NCBI GenBank assembly: GCA_934552695.1
Contig: CAKTER010000026.1
Span: 1 to 13,203 of the forward strand
DNA length: 13,203 bases
Reading direction: 5' to 3'
Source: an uncultured Eubacteriales bacterium
GTDB lineage: Bacteria > Bacillota > Clostridia > Lachnospirales > Anaerotignaceae
Position numbers and translations under genes: made by a program. This document shows positions 6,189 to 12,967 of this stretch, in pieces. Under the pieces are notes generated by a model, which made no database searches, had not been told where the DNA came from, and worked only from the letters and a program-made list of their open reading frames with translations. How positions within the stretch are numbered: the first letter of the stretch is position 1; every line of letters starts with the position of its first letter.

Positions 6189-7505
6189 TTAGACAAGGCC
6201 CATCGTTGCCAAAACGCAGCCCAGCAACGAACCCAGCGTCGTAATGACTACGGACTGCACAAAGATGTGGCCATAGCCCTGCTTGTGGGTCAGGTGAGAA
6301 ACCATCAGGGTATTTACGATAGCACCGTTGTGGGGCAGGGTGTCCAGAGAGCAGCAGGCCATGGCGCCAATCCGGTGCAGAATCTGGGGATTGATGCCCA
6401 TATCCACGAACCGCTGGCCCAAAGCGTCCAGAGCAATGGACAGACCGCCGGAACCGGAACCGGTAGCACCGGCCGCCACGGATACCGCCAGGAAGTACTG
6501 GAAGATGGGGGGGCCAGGCAGGTTGGTCAGAGCGCCCAGAATGACGCCATACCCGGACACGGCGCTGACTACGCCGCCAAAACCGGTGCAGGAGCAGGTA
6601 GAGGTTACAGCGCTGGTAGCGTTCAAAGCGCCCTGGGTCAGAACGCCCAGAACCTTTTTGCCGCCGCCCAGCTCTTTGTAGAACATAATGATGGCCACCA
6701 GAATGGCAATCAGCATGGAATAGTAAATGCTCAGCTTAATCCCGTTCATCAGCACCAGCAGGACGATGGAGGGGATCAGGGACTTGATAACGGAAGGGGT
6801 GTGCTCCGGCAGCTCAAAGGAAGCCTTATCGATGCTTTCACCGGAGGGGAAGAAGCCCTCGCCGGTCTTGTTGGCTTTCTTCAGGCAGTACATCACATAG
6901 AAGAACCACAGGATACCGCAGAATACCGAGCAAATCAGGCCGATGGCCATACCGGAGGTATAGGGGGTGCCCAGATACCCGGTGGGAATCATGTTCTGCA
7001 CGGAGGGGGTACCGGGCAGGAAGCCCTGGTTCCAGCAAGCCGAAGCAATGGTGGTTAAAAAGCTTAAATGCCAAGGCAGGTCTACTTCCTTATACAGTTC
7101 CTTCGAAATGGCAACCGTGGTGTAAATGATAACGAAGCCATTAACGCCGCCATACCCCAAAACCAGGTTAATCAGGGTCATAACCATAACCGACCAGAAT
7201 TTCTTCTTTTCGGCGGGAACGTTTTTAATAAGCTTTAAGATACCGTTGGAGATGCCCCGGGCCGCACCGGAAGCGCCGGTCACGGAACCGAACATCGAAG
7301 CAAATAAGAACAGGATGAAATAGTTCTTCATAAAGTTGGTAAACCCAACCATGTAGTTCGTGGTCAGCACGTCCATGGGGTTTAACCCGTCGAACAGGGC
7401 TACGATGGCCCCGGCGATGATGGTGACCAGGAACAGGGAGATCCCTTTGTAGGCCAAAAAAATCATAACAACTAAGCCTACTAAAATACCGATGACGCTT
7501 AACAC
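6189..7505 (-). CDS. GntP-family permease, copy 1 (gluconate/hydroxybutyrate-type symporter)
   Basis: The 438-residue protein is highly hydrophobic, with about a dozen membrane segments. It has the conserved GntP-type C terminus GSGSGGLSIALDALGQRF (349-366), INPQILHRIG (371-380), LDTLPHNGAIV (387-397) and SHLTHKQGY (403-411). Members import gluconate, hydroxybutyrate or related organic acids with H+ or Na+; the substrate cannot be read from sequence. The start is GTG at 7505, with AAGGAGG (complement of 7513-7519) 7 nt upstream; no ATG suits the N terminus. It lies 54 bp downstream of a perfect sigma-54 promoter. The protein differs from copy 2 at only 10 positions, all outside residues 51-314 (I5V, L8I, V9I, D45E, T49S, N50S, A315S, I322V, N328S, T399S). 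Family membership is secure. Confidence 0.92.
   Translation of the reverse strand: MLSVIGILVGLVVMIFLAYKGISLFLVTIIAGAIVALFDGLNPMDVLTTNYMVGFTNFMKNYFILFLFASMFGSVTGASGAARGISNGILKLIKNVPAEKKKFWSVMVMTLINLVLGYGGVNGFVIIYTTVAISKELYKEVDLPWHLSFLTTIASACWNQGFLPGTPSVQNMIPTGYLGTPYTSGMAIGLICSVFCGILWFFYVMYCLKKANKTGEGFFPSGESIDKASFELPEHTPSVIKSLIPSIVLLVLMNGIKLSIYYSMLIAILVAIIMFYKELGGGKKVLGVLTQGALNATSAVTSTCSCTGFGGVVSAVSGYGVILGALTNLPGPPIFQYFLAVSVAAGATGSGSGGLSIALDALGQRFVDMGINPQILHRIGAMACCSLDTLPHNGAIVNTLMVSHLTHKQGYGHIFVQSVVITTLGSLLGCVLATMGLV
6658..7304 (-). repeat. Identical 647-bp core shared by the two permease genes (copy 1)
   Basis: Every base matches 8364-9010 at an offset of 1706. The block covers about codons 68-283 of the permease. 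Outside it, the two genes differ at about 39 of 469 bp on the 3' side and 25 of 201 bp on the 5' side (hand counts). Confidence 0.93.
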
Positions 7506-7559
7506 AGAAAAACCTCCTTACTCACTAACTCCTCAAAAATTGCCAGCGAGTAAACAAGG

Positions 7560-7575
7560 AGCAAAAGCTGTGCCA
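7560..7575 (-). promoter_or_regulatory. Sigma-54 (-24/-12) promoter of permease copy 1
   Basis: On the minus strand the sequence is TGGCAC-AGCTT-TTGCT, an exact match to the -24 TGGCAC and -12 TTGCW elements with the canonical 5-nt gap. It ends 54 bp before the GTG start. The copy 2 promoter differs at two bases in the spacer only. Confidence 0.93.
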
Positions 7576-7680
7576 AAGTTGTTTTCCCTCCAACAGACCG
7601 AAATTCCCCTGTTTTTTGGATTTTTTATATGGCTCCGGTCAATGAACCAATGTTTTTTTCCATCAAGCCAATTTATGTTA

Positions 7681-7716
7681 AGTAATTTTTGCATTAACAA
7701 TGACTTTTTGCATTAA
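7681..7716. promoter_or_regulatory. Direct repeats, candidate activator sites for permease copy 1
   Basis: TTTTTGCATTAA occurs exactly twice, at 7686-7697 and 7705-7716 (19 bp apart). The second copy sits in ATGACTTTTTGCATTA (7700-7715), which has AATG and CATT half-sites 8 bp apart. The repeats end about 110-140 bp upstream of the -24 box, the usual distance for activators of sigma-54 RNA polymerase. Binding is inferred only. Confidence 0.5.
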
Positions 7717-7802
7717 ACCGGTCTGCTTTTTCGACAGTCTCCCCTTCTATTTTTGGATTCGTTTCCCGTTTCTTATATTTTCGGCAATTTTAACAAAAAT
7801 GG

Positions 7803-7841
7803 AAAGGGAATGGAACCGTTTGGGTTGGCTCCATTCCCTTT
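7803..7841 (-). terminator. Terminator after permease copy 2
   Basis: AAAGGGAATGGA / TCCATTCCCTTT is a 12-bp perfect stem with a 15-nt loop that can itself pair AACC with GGTT. On the minus strand it is followed by CCATTTTTGTT. It starts 53 bp after the stop at 7895. It should isolate copy 2 from copy 1, so that each relies on its own promoter. Confidence 0.8.
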
Positions 7842-7894
7842 GCCGGCCTTACGGAGCCGTTTTCAGCAGATTGCTGCGTTCCGTCTTATCTGTT

Positions 7895-9211
7895 CTATAC
7901 CAGGCCCATAGTTGCCAGCACGCAGCCCAGTAACGAACCCAGCGTCGTAATGACTACGGACTGCACAAAGATGTGGCCATAACCTTGCTTGTGGGTCAGG
8001 TGAGAAACCATCAGAGAATTGACGATGGCGCCGTTGTGGGGCAGAGTATCCAAAGAGCAGCAGGCCATAGCGCCAATCCGGTGCAGAATCTGGGGATTGA
8101 TGCCCATATCCACGAACCGCTGGCCCAAAGCGTCCAGAGCGATGGACAGACCGCCGGAACCGGAACCGGTAGCACCGGCCGCCACGGATACTGCCAGGAA
8201 GTACTGGAAGATGGGGGGGCCAGGCAGGCTGGTCAAAGCGCCCAGCACCACACCGTAGCCGGATACAGAGCTGACCACGCCGCCGAAACCGGTGCAGGAG
8301 CAGGTGGAGGTTACCGCACTGGTGGCATTCAAAGCGCCCTGGGTCAGAACGCCCAGAACCTTCTTGCCGCCGCCCAGCTCTTTGTAGAACATAATGATGG
8401 CCACCAGAATGGCAATCAGCATGGAATAGTAAATGCTCAGCTTAATCCCGTTCATCAGCACCAGCAGGACGATGGAGGGGATCAGGGACTTGATAACGGA
8501 AGGGGTGTGCTCCGGCAGCTCAAAGGAAGCCTTATCGATGCTTTCACCGGAGGGGAAGAAGCCCTCGCCGGTCTTGTTGGCTTTCTTCAGGCAGTACATC
8601 ACATAGAAGAACCACAGGATACCGCAGAATACCGAGCAAATCAGGCCGATGGCCATACCGGAGGTATAGGGGGTGCCCAGATACCCGGTGGGAATCATGT
8701 TCTGCACGGAGGGGGTACCGGGCAGGAAGCCCTGGTTCCAGCAAGCCGAAGCAATGGTGGTTAAAAAGCTTAAATGCCAAGGCAGGTCTACTTCCTTATA
8801 CAGTTCCTTCGAAATGGCAACCGTGGTGTAAATGATAACGAAGCCATTAACGCCGCCATACCCCAAAACCAGGTTAATCAGGGTCATAACCATAACCGAC
8901 CAGAATTTCTTCTTTTCGGCGGGAACGTTTTTAATAAGCTTTAAGATACCGTTGGAGATGCCCCGGGCCGCACCGGAAGCGCCGGTCACGGAACCGAACA
9001 TCGAAGCAAACAAGAACAGAATGAAGTAGTTCTTCATAAAGTTGGTGAACCCAACCATGTAACTCGAGGTCAGCACCTCCATGGGGTTTAACCCATCGAA
9101 GAGGGCTACGATGGCCCCGGCGATGATGGTGACCAAAAACAGGGAGATCCCCTTGTAGGCCAGGAAAATCATAACCACCAGGCCTATGATAATACCAACT
9201 ACACTTAACAC
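7895..9211 (-). CDS. GntP-family permease, copy 2 (tandem paralogue)
   Basis: This is a second 438-residue permease with the same length and motifs as copy 1 and 428 of 438 identical residues. The start is GTG at 9211, with AAGGAGG (complement of 9219-9225) 7 nt upstream, matching the arrangement of copy 1. The frame stays open upstream to 9367, but that extension would run through the ribosome site and the sigma-54 promoter and lacks a counterpart in copy 1. Substitutions are conservative (for example D45E and I322V), so both copies probably move similar substrates. It is the permease nearest the activator gene, and a strong hairpin ends its transcript before copy 1. Differences in promoter surroundings suggest that expression, rather than transport function, may separate the two copies. 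Confidence 0.92.
   Translation of the reverse strand: MLSVVGIIIGLVVMIFLAYKGISLFLVTIIAGAIVALFDGLNPMEVLTSSYMVGFTNFMKNYFILFLFASMFGSVTGASGAARGISNGILKLIKNVPAEKKKFWSVMVMTLINLVLGYGGVNGFVIIYTTVAISKELYKEVDLPWHLSFLTTIASACWNQGFLPGTPSVQNMIPTGYLGTPYTSGMAIGLICSVFCGILWFFYVMYCLKKANKTGEGFFPSGESIDKASFELPEHTPSVIKSLIPSIVLLVLMNGIKLSIYYSMLIAILVAIIMFYKELGGGKKVLGVLTQGALNATSAVTSTCSCTGFGGVVSSVSGYGVVLGALTSLPGPPIFQYFLAVSVAAGATGSGSGGLSIALDALGQRFVDMGINPQILHRIGAMACCSLDTLPHNGAIVNSLMVSHLTHKQGYGHIFVQSVVITTLGSLLGCVLATMGLV
8364..9010 (-). repeat. Identical 647-bp core shared by the two permease genes (copy 2)
   Basis: This is the partner of 6658-7304, with no mismatch by direct comparison. The edges are set by the T/C differences at 6657/8363 and 7305/9011. 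Confidence 0.93.
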
Positions 9212-9307
9212 AGATAAACCTCCTTCTTCTTCCTCTTTTGTTAGCAGAGCTTGTTGCAAATACGAGCAGAAAAAGAATAAAAGAACTTGCCGGCAATCTA
9301 AATGATT

Positions 9308-9323
9308 AGCAAATGCTGTGCCA
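9308..9323 (-). promoter_or_regulatory. Sigma-54 (-24/-12) promoter of permease copy 2
   Basis: On the minus strand the sequence is TGGCAC-AGCAT-TTGCT, with both consensus elements perfect and the 5-nt gap kept. It ends 96 bp before the GTG start at 9211. A sigma-54 activator gene lies directly upstream. Confidence 0.93.
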
Positions 9324-9327
9324 AGGC

Positions 9328-9355
9328 AAAAATGCCACAAAACATGGGTTTGCGG
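9328..9355 (-). terminator. Possible terminator of the activator gene
   Basis: On the minus strand CCGCAAA, loop CCCATGT, TTTGTGG form a 7-bp stem with one G-U pair, followed after CA by TTTTT. It lies about 220 bp after the activator stop, immediately before the sigma-54 promoter. It is weak, but no better candidate was found. Confidence 0.35.
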
Positions 9356-9435
9356 GGCTTTTTTCATCCACCTTCCAGCAAACCAATGCTTTGCGGCATT
9401 ATTTTAGGGCAATATGTAAGTCATTCCTGCCTTGT

Positions 9436-9453
9436 TGATGATTTTTTACATCA
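9436..9453. promoter_or_regulatory. Inverted repeat, candidate activator site for permease copy 2
   Basis: TGATG and CATCA are separated by 8 bp (ATTTTTTA). The inner 16 bp, ATGATTTTTTACATCA (9438-9453), match 13 of 16 bases of the site at 7700-7715 upstream of copy 1. All three differences are transitions. It lies about 115-130 bp upstream of the -24 box. Confidence 0.45.
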
Positions 9454-9573
9454 TTTTTACCAACATGTTTTCGGTTTTTCTTGCAAACTCCCCTCCGAGA
9501 GCCGTCATTTTATACATTTCTTTGCCAAATCTTTTCCACCTTTGCGGCAAATTGTCCAACCGAAAGAAACACT

Positions 9574-11016
9574 TCATTCCCGTCCGCCGTCATAACGGAT
9601 ATGGTACTTTAACTTTTTCCGGGCAATCGACGACTGGTCTACCCCCAAAAACTTGGCGGCCTTATAGGTGCTGCCCAGCTCTCGCAGGGTGCGCTCCAAA
9701 ATCCGGCGCTCGCAATTGGCCAGGTACGCCTTCAGGTCAAAATGTCCGGCGGCAAAGTCCAGCTCCGGCTCTTCCGGGGGCCGCCGCAGCTCCTCGGACC
9801 GGGCCATCGGCACGGTCTCGGAAAACTGCCGGTCAAAAATCCCGGCGGGAATATCCTCGATGGTAATAGCGCTGTCAGTGGTCATAATCACCAGCCGCTG
9901 CACCACGTTCTTTAGCTGCCGCACATTCCCCGGCCAGGAATAGCTTTCCAGCATTTTCATCACATCCGCCGAAAAGTTTTTCAGCTTTTTGTAGCGCTGG
10001 CAATATTGGTGCAAAAACAGGGTCGTCAGGGGCCGGATGTCCTCCTTCCGCTCCCGCAGGGGCGGCAGAATGAGCGGCACCACATTCAACCGGTAGTACA
10101 AATCTTTCCGGAACCGGCCCTCCACACAGCACTGATACAAATCCTCGTTGGTGGCGGTAATCAGCCGGTAATCCACAAACCGGCTTTGGGTGGAGCCCAG
10201 CCGCTGCACCATCCGGGTCTCCAGCACCCGCAGCAGCTTGGCCTGAATCCCTAAGGGGATGGAGTTAATCTCGTCCAAAAACAGGGTGCCGCCGTCGGCC
10301 TCCTCGATAAGCCCCTTTTTCCCGGTGGCCAAAGCCCCGGTAAAGGCACCTTTTTCGTAGCCGAACAGCTCCGCCTCCAGCAGGCTTTCGGGCAAGGCGG
10401 CGCAGTTAATGGTCACCAGCTTTTTGTCCCGGCGATTTCCCTTTTTGTAAATGTATTCCGCCAAAACCTCTTTCCCCGTCCCGCTTTCTCCCGAAAGCAA
10501 AACCGGCACGTCCATATTGCAAATTTGCTGGGCCATCATCAAAAGCCCCTGCATGGCCTGGCTTTCGGCCACCAGCTCCGCCTTGGAGGCGCTATCCTCC
10601 CCAGAGTCGTACAGCTCGGGCACCAGGGTTTGAGTGGGCTCTTGCAGCAGGGCGTTTTGGAACTTGGTGTTCAGCGCCGTCAGATTGTACAGCTCGGTAA
10701 AAAAGTACACAATTTCACCGTTTTGGTCAAAAATCGGCGTGGAGGTAATCAGCTGGTCATGGTGAGCGGTACCGGGCATTCGTACCTCCTGCACCAGCGT
10801 CATGGCCTTTTTCCGCTCCCGTACAACGTCGGAAATACACATATCCACACAGCCCACGTCCAAAAGCTCGTGAACATTGGTGCCAATCCGGGCTTCCCGG
10901 TTGGGGCCCATCCCGGAAATGTTGCCATACAGATAATTCCCGTCCTTATCCAGAATATAAAACCCGTCCGTCATGTTGTCCAGCATACTGATGATCTGCT
11001 TTTCTTCCAGTCCCAT
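9574..11016 (-). CDS. Sigma-54-dependent transcriptional activator (PAS-AAA+-HTH)
   Basis: The 480-residue enhancer-binding protein has an N-terminal PAS-type sensor (about 5-115) and a central AAA+ domain (about 145-380). The AAA+ domain shows Walker A GESGTGKE (176-183), the sigma-54-contacting GAFTGA loop (223-228), Walker B GGTLFLDE (242-249) and the FRKDLYYRLN segment (302-311). A C-terminal helix-turn-helix follows (about 447-471, STYKAAKFLGVDQSSIARKKL). It would bind upstream sites and use ATP hydrolysis to open sigma-54 promoters. No receiver domain is present, so the signal is probably a small molecule sensed by PAS, not phosphorylation. ATG at 11016 is supported by AGGAGG 7 nt upstream; the frame extends to 11058 but without a ribosome site. 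The two flanking sigma-54 promoters make the permeases its likely targets. Confidence 0.95.
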   Translation of the reverse strand: MGLEEKQIISMLDNMTDGFYILDKDGNYLYGNISGMGPNREARIGTNVHELLDVGCVDMCISDVVRERKKAMTLVQEVRMPGTAHHDQLITSTPIFDQNGEIVYFFTELYNLTALNTKFQNALLQEPTQTLVPELYDSGEDSASKAELVAESQAMQGLLMMAQQICNMDVPVLLSGESGTGKEVLAEYIYKKGNRRDKKLVTINCAALPESLLEAELFGYEKGAFTGALATGKKGLIEEADGGTLFLDEINSIPLGIQAKLLRVLETRMVQRLGSTQSRFVDYRLITATNEDLYQCCVEGRFRKDLYYRLNVVPLILPPLRERKEDIRPLTTLFLHQYCQRYKKLKNFSADVMKMLESYSWPGNVRQLKNVVQRLVIMTTDSAITIEDIPAGIFDRQFSETVPMARSEELRRPPEEPELDFAAGHFDLKAYLANCERRILERTLRELGSTYKAAKFLGVDQSSIARKKLKYHIRYDGGRE

Positions 11017-11110
11017 AAAGTTTCCTCCTAAAAAGCAATCTGCGGTATTTCGTTGCAAAGCATGAAGCAGGTATCTTGCGTATTTCCTCTAATCCTTAAT
11101 ATAGGTAATA

Positions 11111-11139
11111 AGTATATCATATTTTTACATAAAAGGCAA
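11111..11139 (-). promoter_or_regulatory. Sigma-A-type promoter of the activator gene
   Basis: On the minus strand TTGCCT (-35, 11134-11139), a 17-bp spacer and TATACT (-10, 11111-11116) are preceded by TG, giving an extended -10 (TGATATACT). The transcript would have a leader of about 90 nt before the ATG at 11016. AATGCAAAA (11138-11146) overlaps the -35 and, in reverse, equals the core of the repeats upstream of permease copy 1. Confidence 0.8.
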
Positions 11140-11151
11140 TGCAAAACCGAC

Positions 11152-12258
11152 TTACCCATCGTTTTTTTCCCTGTTTTCCCCCAAAGTCCCCGCCAACAGC
11201 CGGGCCAGCGGCTCCATGGCCGCCAATGCCTCGGCCCGGGTATTGGTTTGGGCTCCCACCTCCACCAACAGGGACAGGGGCCGCAGGTGCAGGCTGTACC
11301 GGTAGGCGTTTAGGTAGGTGCGGCGGAACAGCCCGGGGTACAGGGCGTTCCCGGCGGTTTGCAGCCGAAAACTGAGGGCCAGATTCTCCCGCAAATAGGG
11401 GTTGCTGAGCCCGGGGGCCGGGACAGGCTGGCCGTTTTGCAGGGTACGGCACAGGCCGTTAAAGAGCATCAGCTGGGCCATGGCCTGCCCGTTTTGCTCT
11501 GTCACCAGCCGCACCGGGGGCTCCACCCCGTCCCGGTGGAGGTCGATGCACACCCGAATGCTGGGGTTTTCGGCCAAAATTTGGGCAATTACCGGCTCCA
11601 TCCGTTCATAGGCCCCGGTAATCCGGCTTTGGCCATCCACCCGGTCAAACCGTTCCCCGCAATGCAGGCAAGAGATGCCGTAGGTTTCCTCCAGCAGGGT
11701 CTTGAGCCGCTCCCCCAGCCCGTAAACCCCCTGCTCCAACGACCCGTCGCTATCGGCGTAGCCCTCGCCGCTGTGGGTATGGAAAATTAAAACCTGGGGG
11801 CCCGCCGCCTCCGGGTCCAGGCTCATATCCATGGCCAAAAACGCCGCCGGGTCAATGTCTCCGGGGAGCAGGGTCGTGCGGCTGTCCACGGTGTAGAGCT
11901 GCCGTCGCTGGGTCTCCACATCCCCCAGTGCCGCCAAATCCGCCGCTGCCAGCGCCCCCTCCACCGCCGTCACCGCTTCTGCCCGGGCTTGGGCCGGGTC
12001 GGTCGCTTCCGGTGCCGCCTCCGGCAACAAGCCTTCGGCGCCCTCTTCGGTTGCGGCGGAAATCCGCCGGGGGGCCGCCGTTTCGCCCTCCTCCCAGCCT
12101 GTCCCTTCGGCCGCCAACGCTTCCCCCTCCGCCGCCCGGGCGGGAAACAGCCGCCCCGAAAACAAGGCCAGCCCCGACACGCACAGGGACAACAGCCCCA
12201 GTCCCAAAATGGTCTTTTGCCAAAACAGCCCCCAGTAAAACTCCGCTTTCTTTCGCAT
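11152..12258 (-). CDS. spoIIP: Stage II sporulation protein P (SpoIIP)
   Basis: SpoIIP is a membrane-anchored peptidoglycan amidase/endopeptidase that works with SpoIID and SpoIIM to thin septal wall and drive engulfment of the forespore. The 368-residue protein has an N-terminal membrane anchor (about 15-35) and a long Ala/Glu-rich linker (41-110). The SpoIIP domain follows, with FHTHSGEGY (159-167), IDLHRDG (238-244) and LVEVGAQTNT (331-340). These contain the expected metal-binding or catalytic His and Glu residues (H160/H162, H241, E333). ATG at 12258 fits the anchor position. Its only ribosome-site candidate, AAAGGGG, lies within the terminator of efp. It shows that the organism belongs to a spore-forming lineage. 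The usual sigma-E control could not be confirmed from the 81-bp upstream gap. Confidence 0.95.
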   Translation of the reverse strand: MRKKAEFYWGLFWQKTILGLGLLSLCVSGLALFSGRLFPARAAEGEALAAEGTGWEEGETAAPRRISAATEEGAEGLLPEAAPEATDPAQARAEAVTAVEGALAAADLAALGDVETQRRQLYTVDSRTTLLPGDIDPAAFLAMDMSLDPEAAGPQVLIFHTHSGEGYADSDGSLEQGVYGLGERLKTLLEETYGISCLHCGERFDRVDGQSRITGAYERMEPVIAQILAENPSIRVCIDLHRDGVEPPVRLVTEQNGQAMAQLMLFNGLCRTLQNGQPVPAPGLSNPYLRENLALSFRLQTAGNALYPGLFRRTYLNAYRYSLHLRPLSLLVEVGAQTNTRAEALAAMEPLARLLAGTLGENREKNDG

Positions 12259-12298
12259 AAAAAAACCCCTTTCAGAGCAGTTTACGCTCCAAAAGGGG
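12259..12298 (-). terminator. Terminator of efp, overlapping the spoIIP ribosome site
   Basis: On the minus strand CCCCTTT-TG-GAGC, loop GTAAACT, GCTC-TG-AAAGGGG make a 13-bp stem (two G-U pairs) followed by seven T residues that abut the spoIIP ATG. Stem plus T run is a textbook intrinsic terminator. Its right arm is also the only Shine-Dalgarno candidate for spoIIP. Confidence 0.88.
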
Positions 12299-12339
12299 AG
12301 ATTATCCCAAAGGGGGAGGGCTTGTCCGCCGGCGTTGGC

Positions 12340-12903
12340 TCAGCCCTTGGCCCGGCCCAGATATTCGCCGGTACGGGTGTCGATTTGCACCTTTTCGCCC
12401 TGGTTGATGAACAGAGGCACCTGGATGGTCGCCCCGGTCTCCACCACGGCGGGCTTGGTAGCGCCCTGAGCGGTGTTGCCGGCAAAGCCGGGCTCGGTCT
12501 CGGTAATCTCCAGCTCCACAAACAGAGGAGGCTCGATCCCGAAAATCTGGCCGTCGTAGGACAAAACCTTGACCAGCTCATTCTCCTTGACAAACTTCAG
12601 GGTATCGCCAATGTCGCTCTGGCTAATGGCAATCTGGTCATAGGTCTCGGTGTTCATAAAGTGGTACAGGTCGCCATCGGAGTACAGGTACTGCATATCC
12701 AACCGGTCGATGTGCGCCCGGGGCATTTTTTCGGTAGGCCGGAAGGTTTTTTCAATCACAGCGCCGGTCTTTAAGTTTTTCAGCTTCGTGCGAACGAAGG
12801 CAGCGCCCTTACCGGGTTTTACGTGCTGGAACTCCAAAATTACATAAATGTCACCTTCGTATTCCATGGTGACGCCATTGCGAAATTCGCCTGCAGAAAT
12901 CAT
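12340..12903 (-). CDS. efp: Translation elongation factor P
   Basis: EF-P binds the ribosome between the P and E sites and relieves stalling at polyproline stretches. The 187-residue product has the standard three-barrel length. It begins [17 protein letters not shown] and carries the loop [12 protein letters not shown] (27-38), with Lys32 at the tip that is post-translationally modified in many bacteria. The C terminus has the family signature ([17 protein letters not shown], residues 154-170, then [12 protein letters not shown]). ATG at 12903 is preceded by AAGGAGG (complement of 12910-12916) at 6 nt. It follows aroQ by 64 bp with no clear terminator between, so the two are probably co-transcribed. 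In many Clostridia a proline aminopeptidase gene lies between aroQ and efp; it is absent here. Confidence 0.98.
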   Translation of the reverse strand: MISAGEFRNGVTMEYEGDIYVILEFQHVKPGKGAAFVRTKLKNLKTGAVIEKTFRPTEKMPRAHIDRLDMQYLYSDGDLYHFMNTETYDQIAISQSDIGDTLKFVKENELVKVLSYDGQIFGIEPPLFVELEITETEPGFAGNTAQGATKPAVVETGATIQVPLFINQGEKVQIDTRTGEYLGRAKG

Positions 12904-12967
12904 CGTATTCCTCCTTAAAAGTCAAAAACCTCGTCATTTTTTATTTTAACGGAAAAAGCCCGGCATT

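Larger units (their letters stand above)
7506..7894. other. Intergenic regulatory region between the permease copies
   Basis: These 389 bp hold, from right to left in transcription order, the copy 2 terminator (7803-7841), an A/T-rich zone with paired TTTTTGCATTAA repeats, the sigma-54 promoter (7560-7575) and the ribosome site (7513-7519). No transposase or other gene lies between the duplicates. Unlike the coding cores, the two upstream regions are not alignable as a whole. Confidence 0.75.
9212..9573. other. Regulatory region between activator gene and permease copy 2
   Basis: These 362 bp contain the permease ribosome site, an A-rich leader with the palindrome TTGCCGGCAA (9287-9296) near the expected transcript start, and the sigma-54 promoter (9308-9323). 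Upstream are a weak terminator-like hairpin (about 9328-9355) and dyads at 9385-9400 (AATGC/GCATT) and 9436-9453 (TGATG/CATCA). TTTGCGGCAAA (9541-9551) lies close to the activator stop. No gene with a ribosome site was seen. Confidence 0.7.

Noticed and set aside
6171..7058. Long plus-strand open frames opposite the permeases (also 7973-8764), rich in Gln, His and Gly.
   Set aside because: They are antisense shadows of GC-rich coding sequence, lack ribosome sites and carry no family motif. Their similarity to each other follows from the permease duplication.
7686..7716. The TTTTTGCATTAA pair as the start of a CRISPR or larger repeat array.
   Set aside because: There are only two 12-bp copies 19 bp apart, with no further units; they fit better as protein-binding sites.
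6189..9211. The tandem permeases as a transposon-borne repeat or composite mobile element.
   Set aside because: No transposase, terminal inverted repeats or target duplications are visible, and the intergenic sequence carries ordinary terminator and promoter elements.
9212..9367. A 52-residue N-terminal extension of permease copy 2 (open frame begins at 9367).
   Set aside because: It would cross the ribosome site (9219-9225) and the sigma-54 promoter (9308-9323), and copy 1 has no counterpart. GTG at 9211 matches copy 1 exactly in length and spacing.
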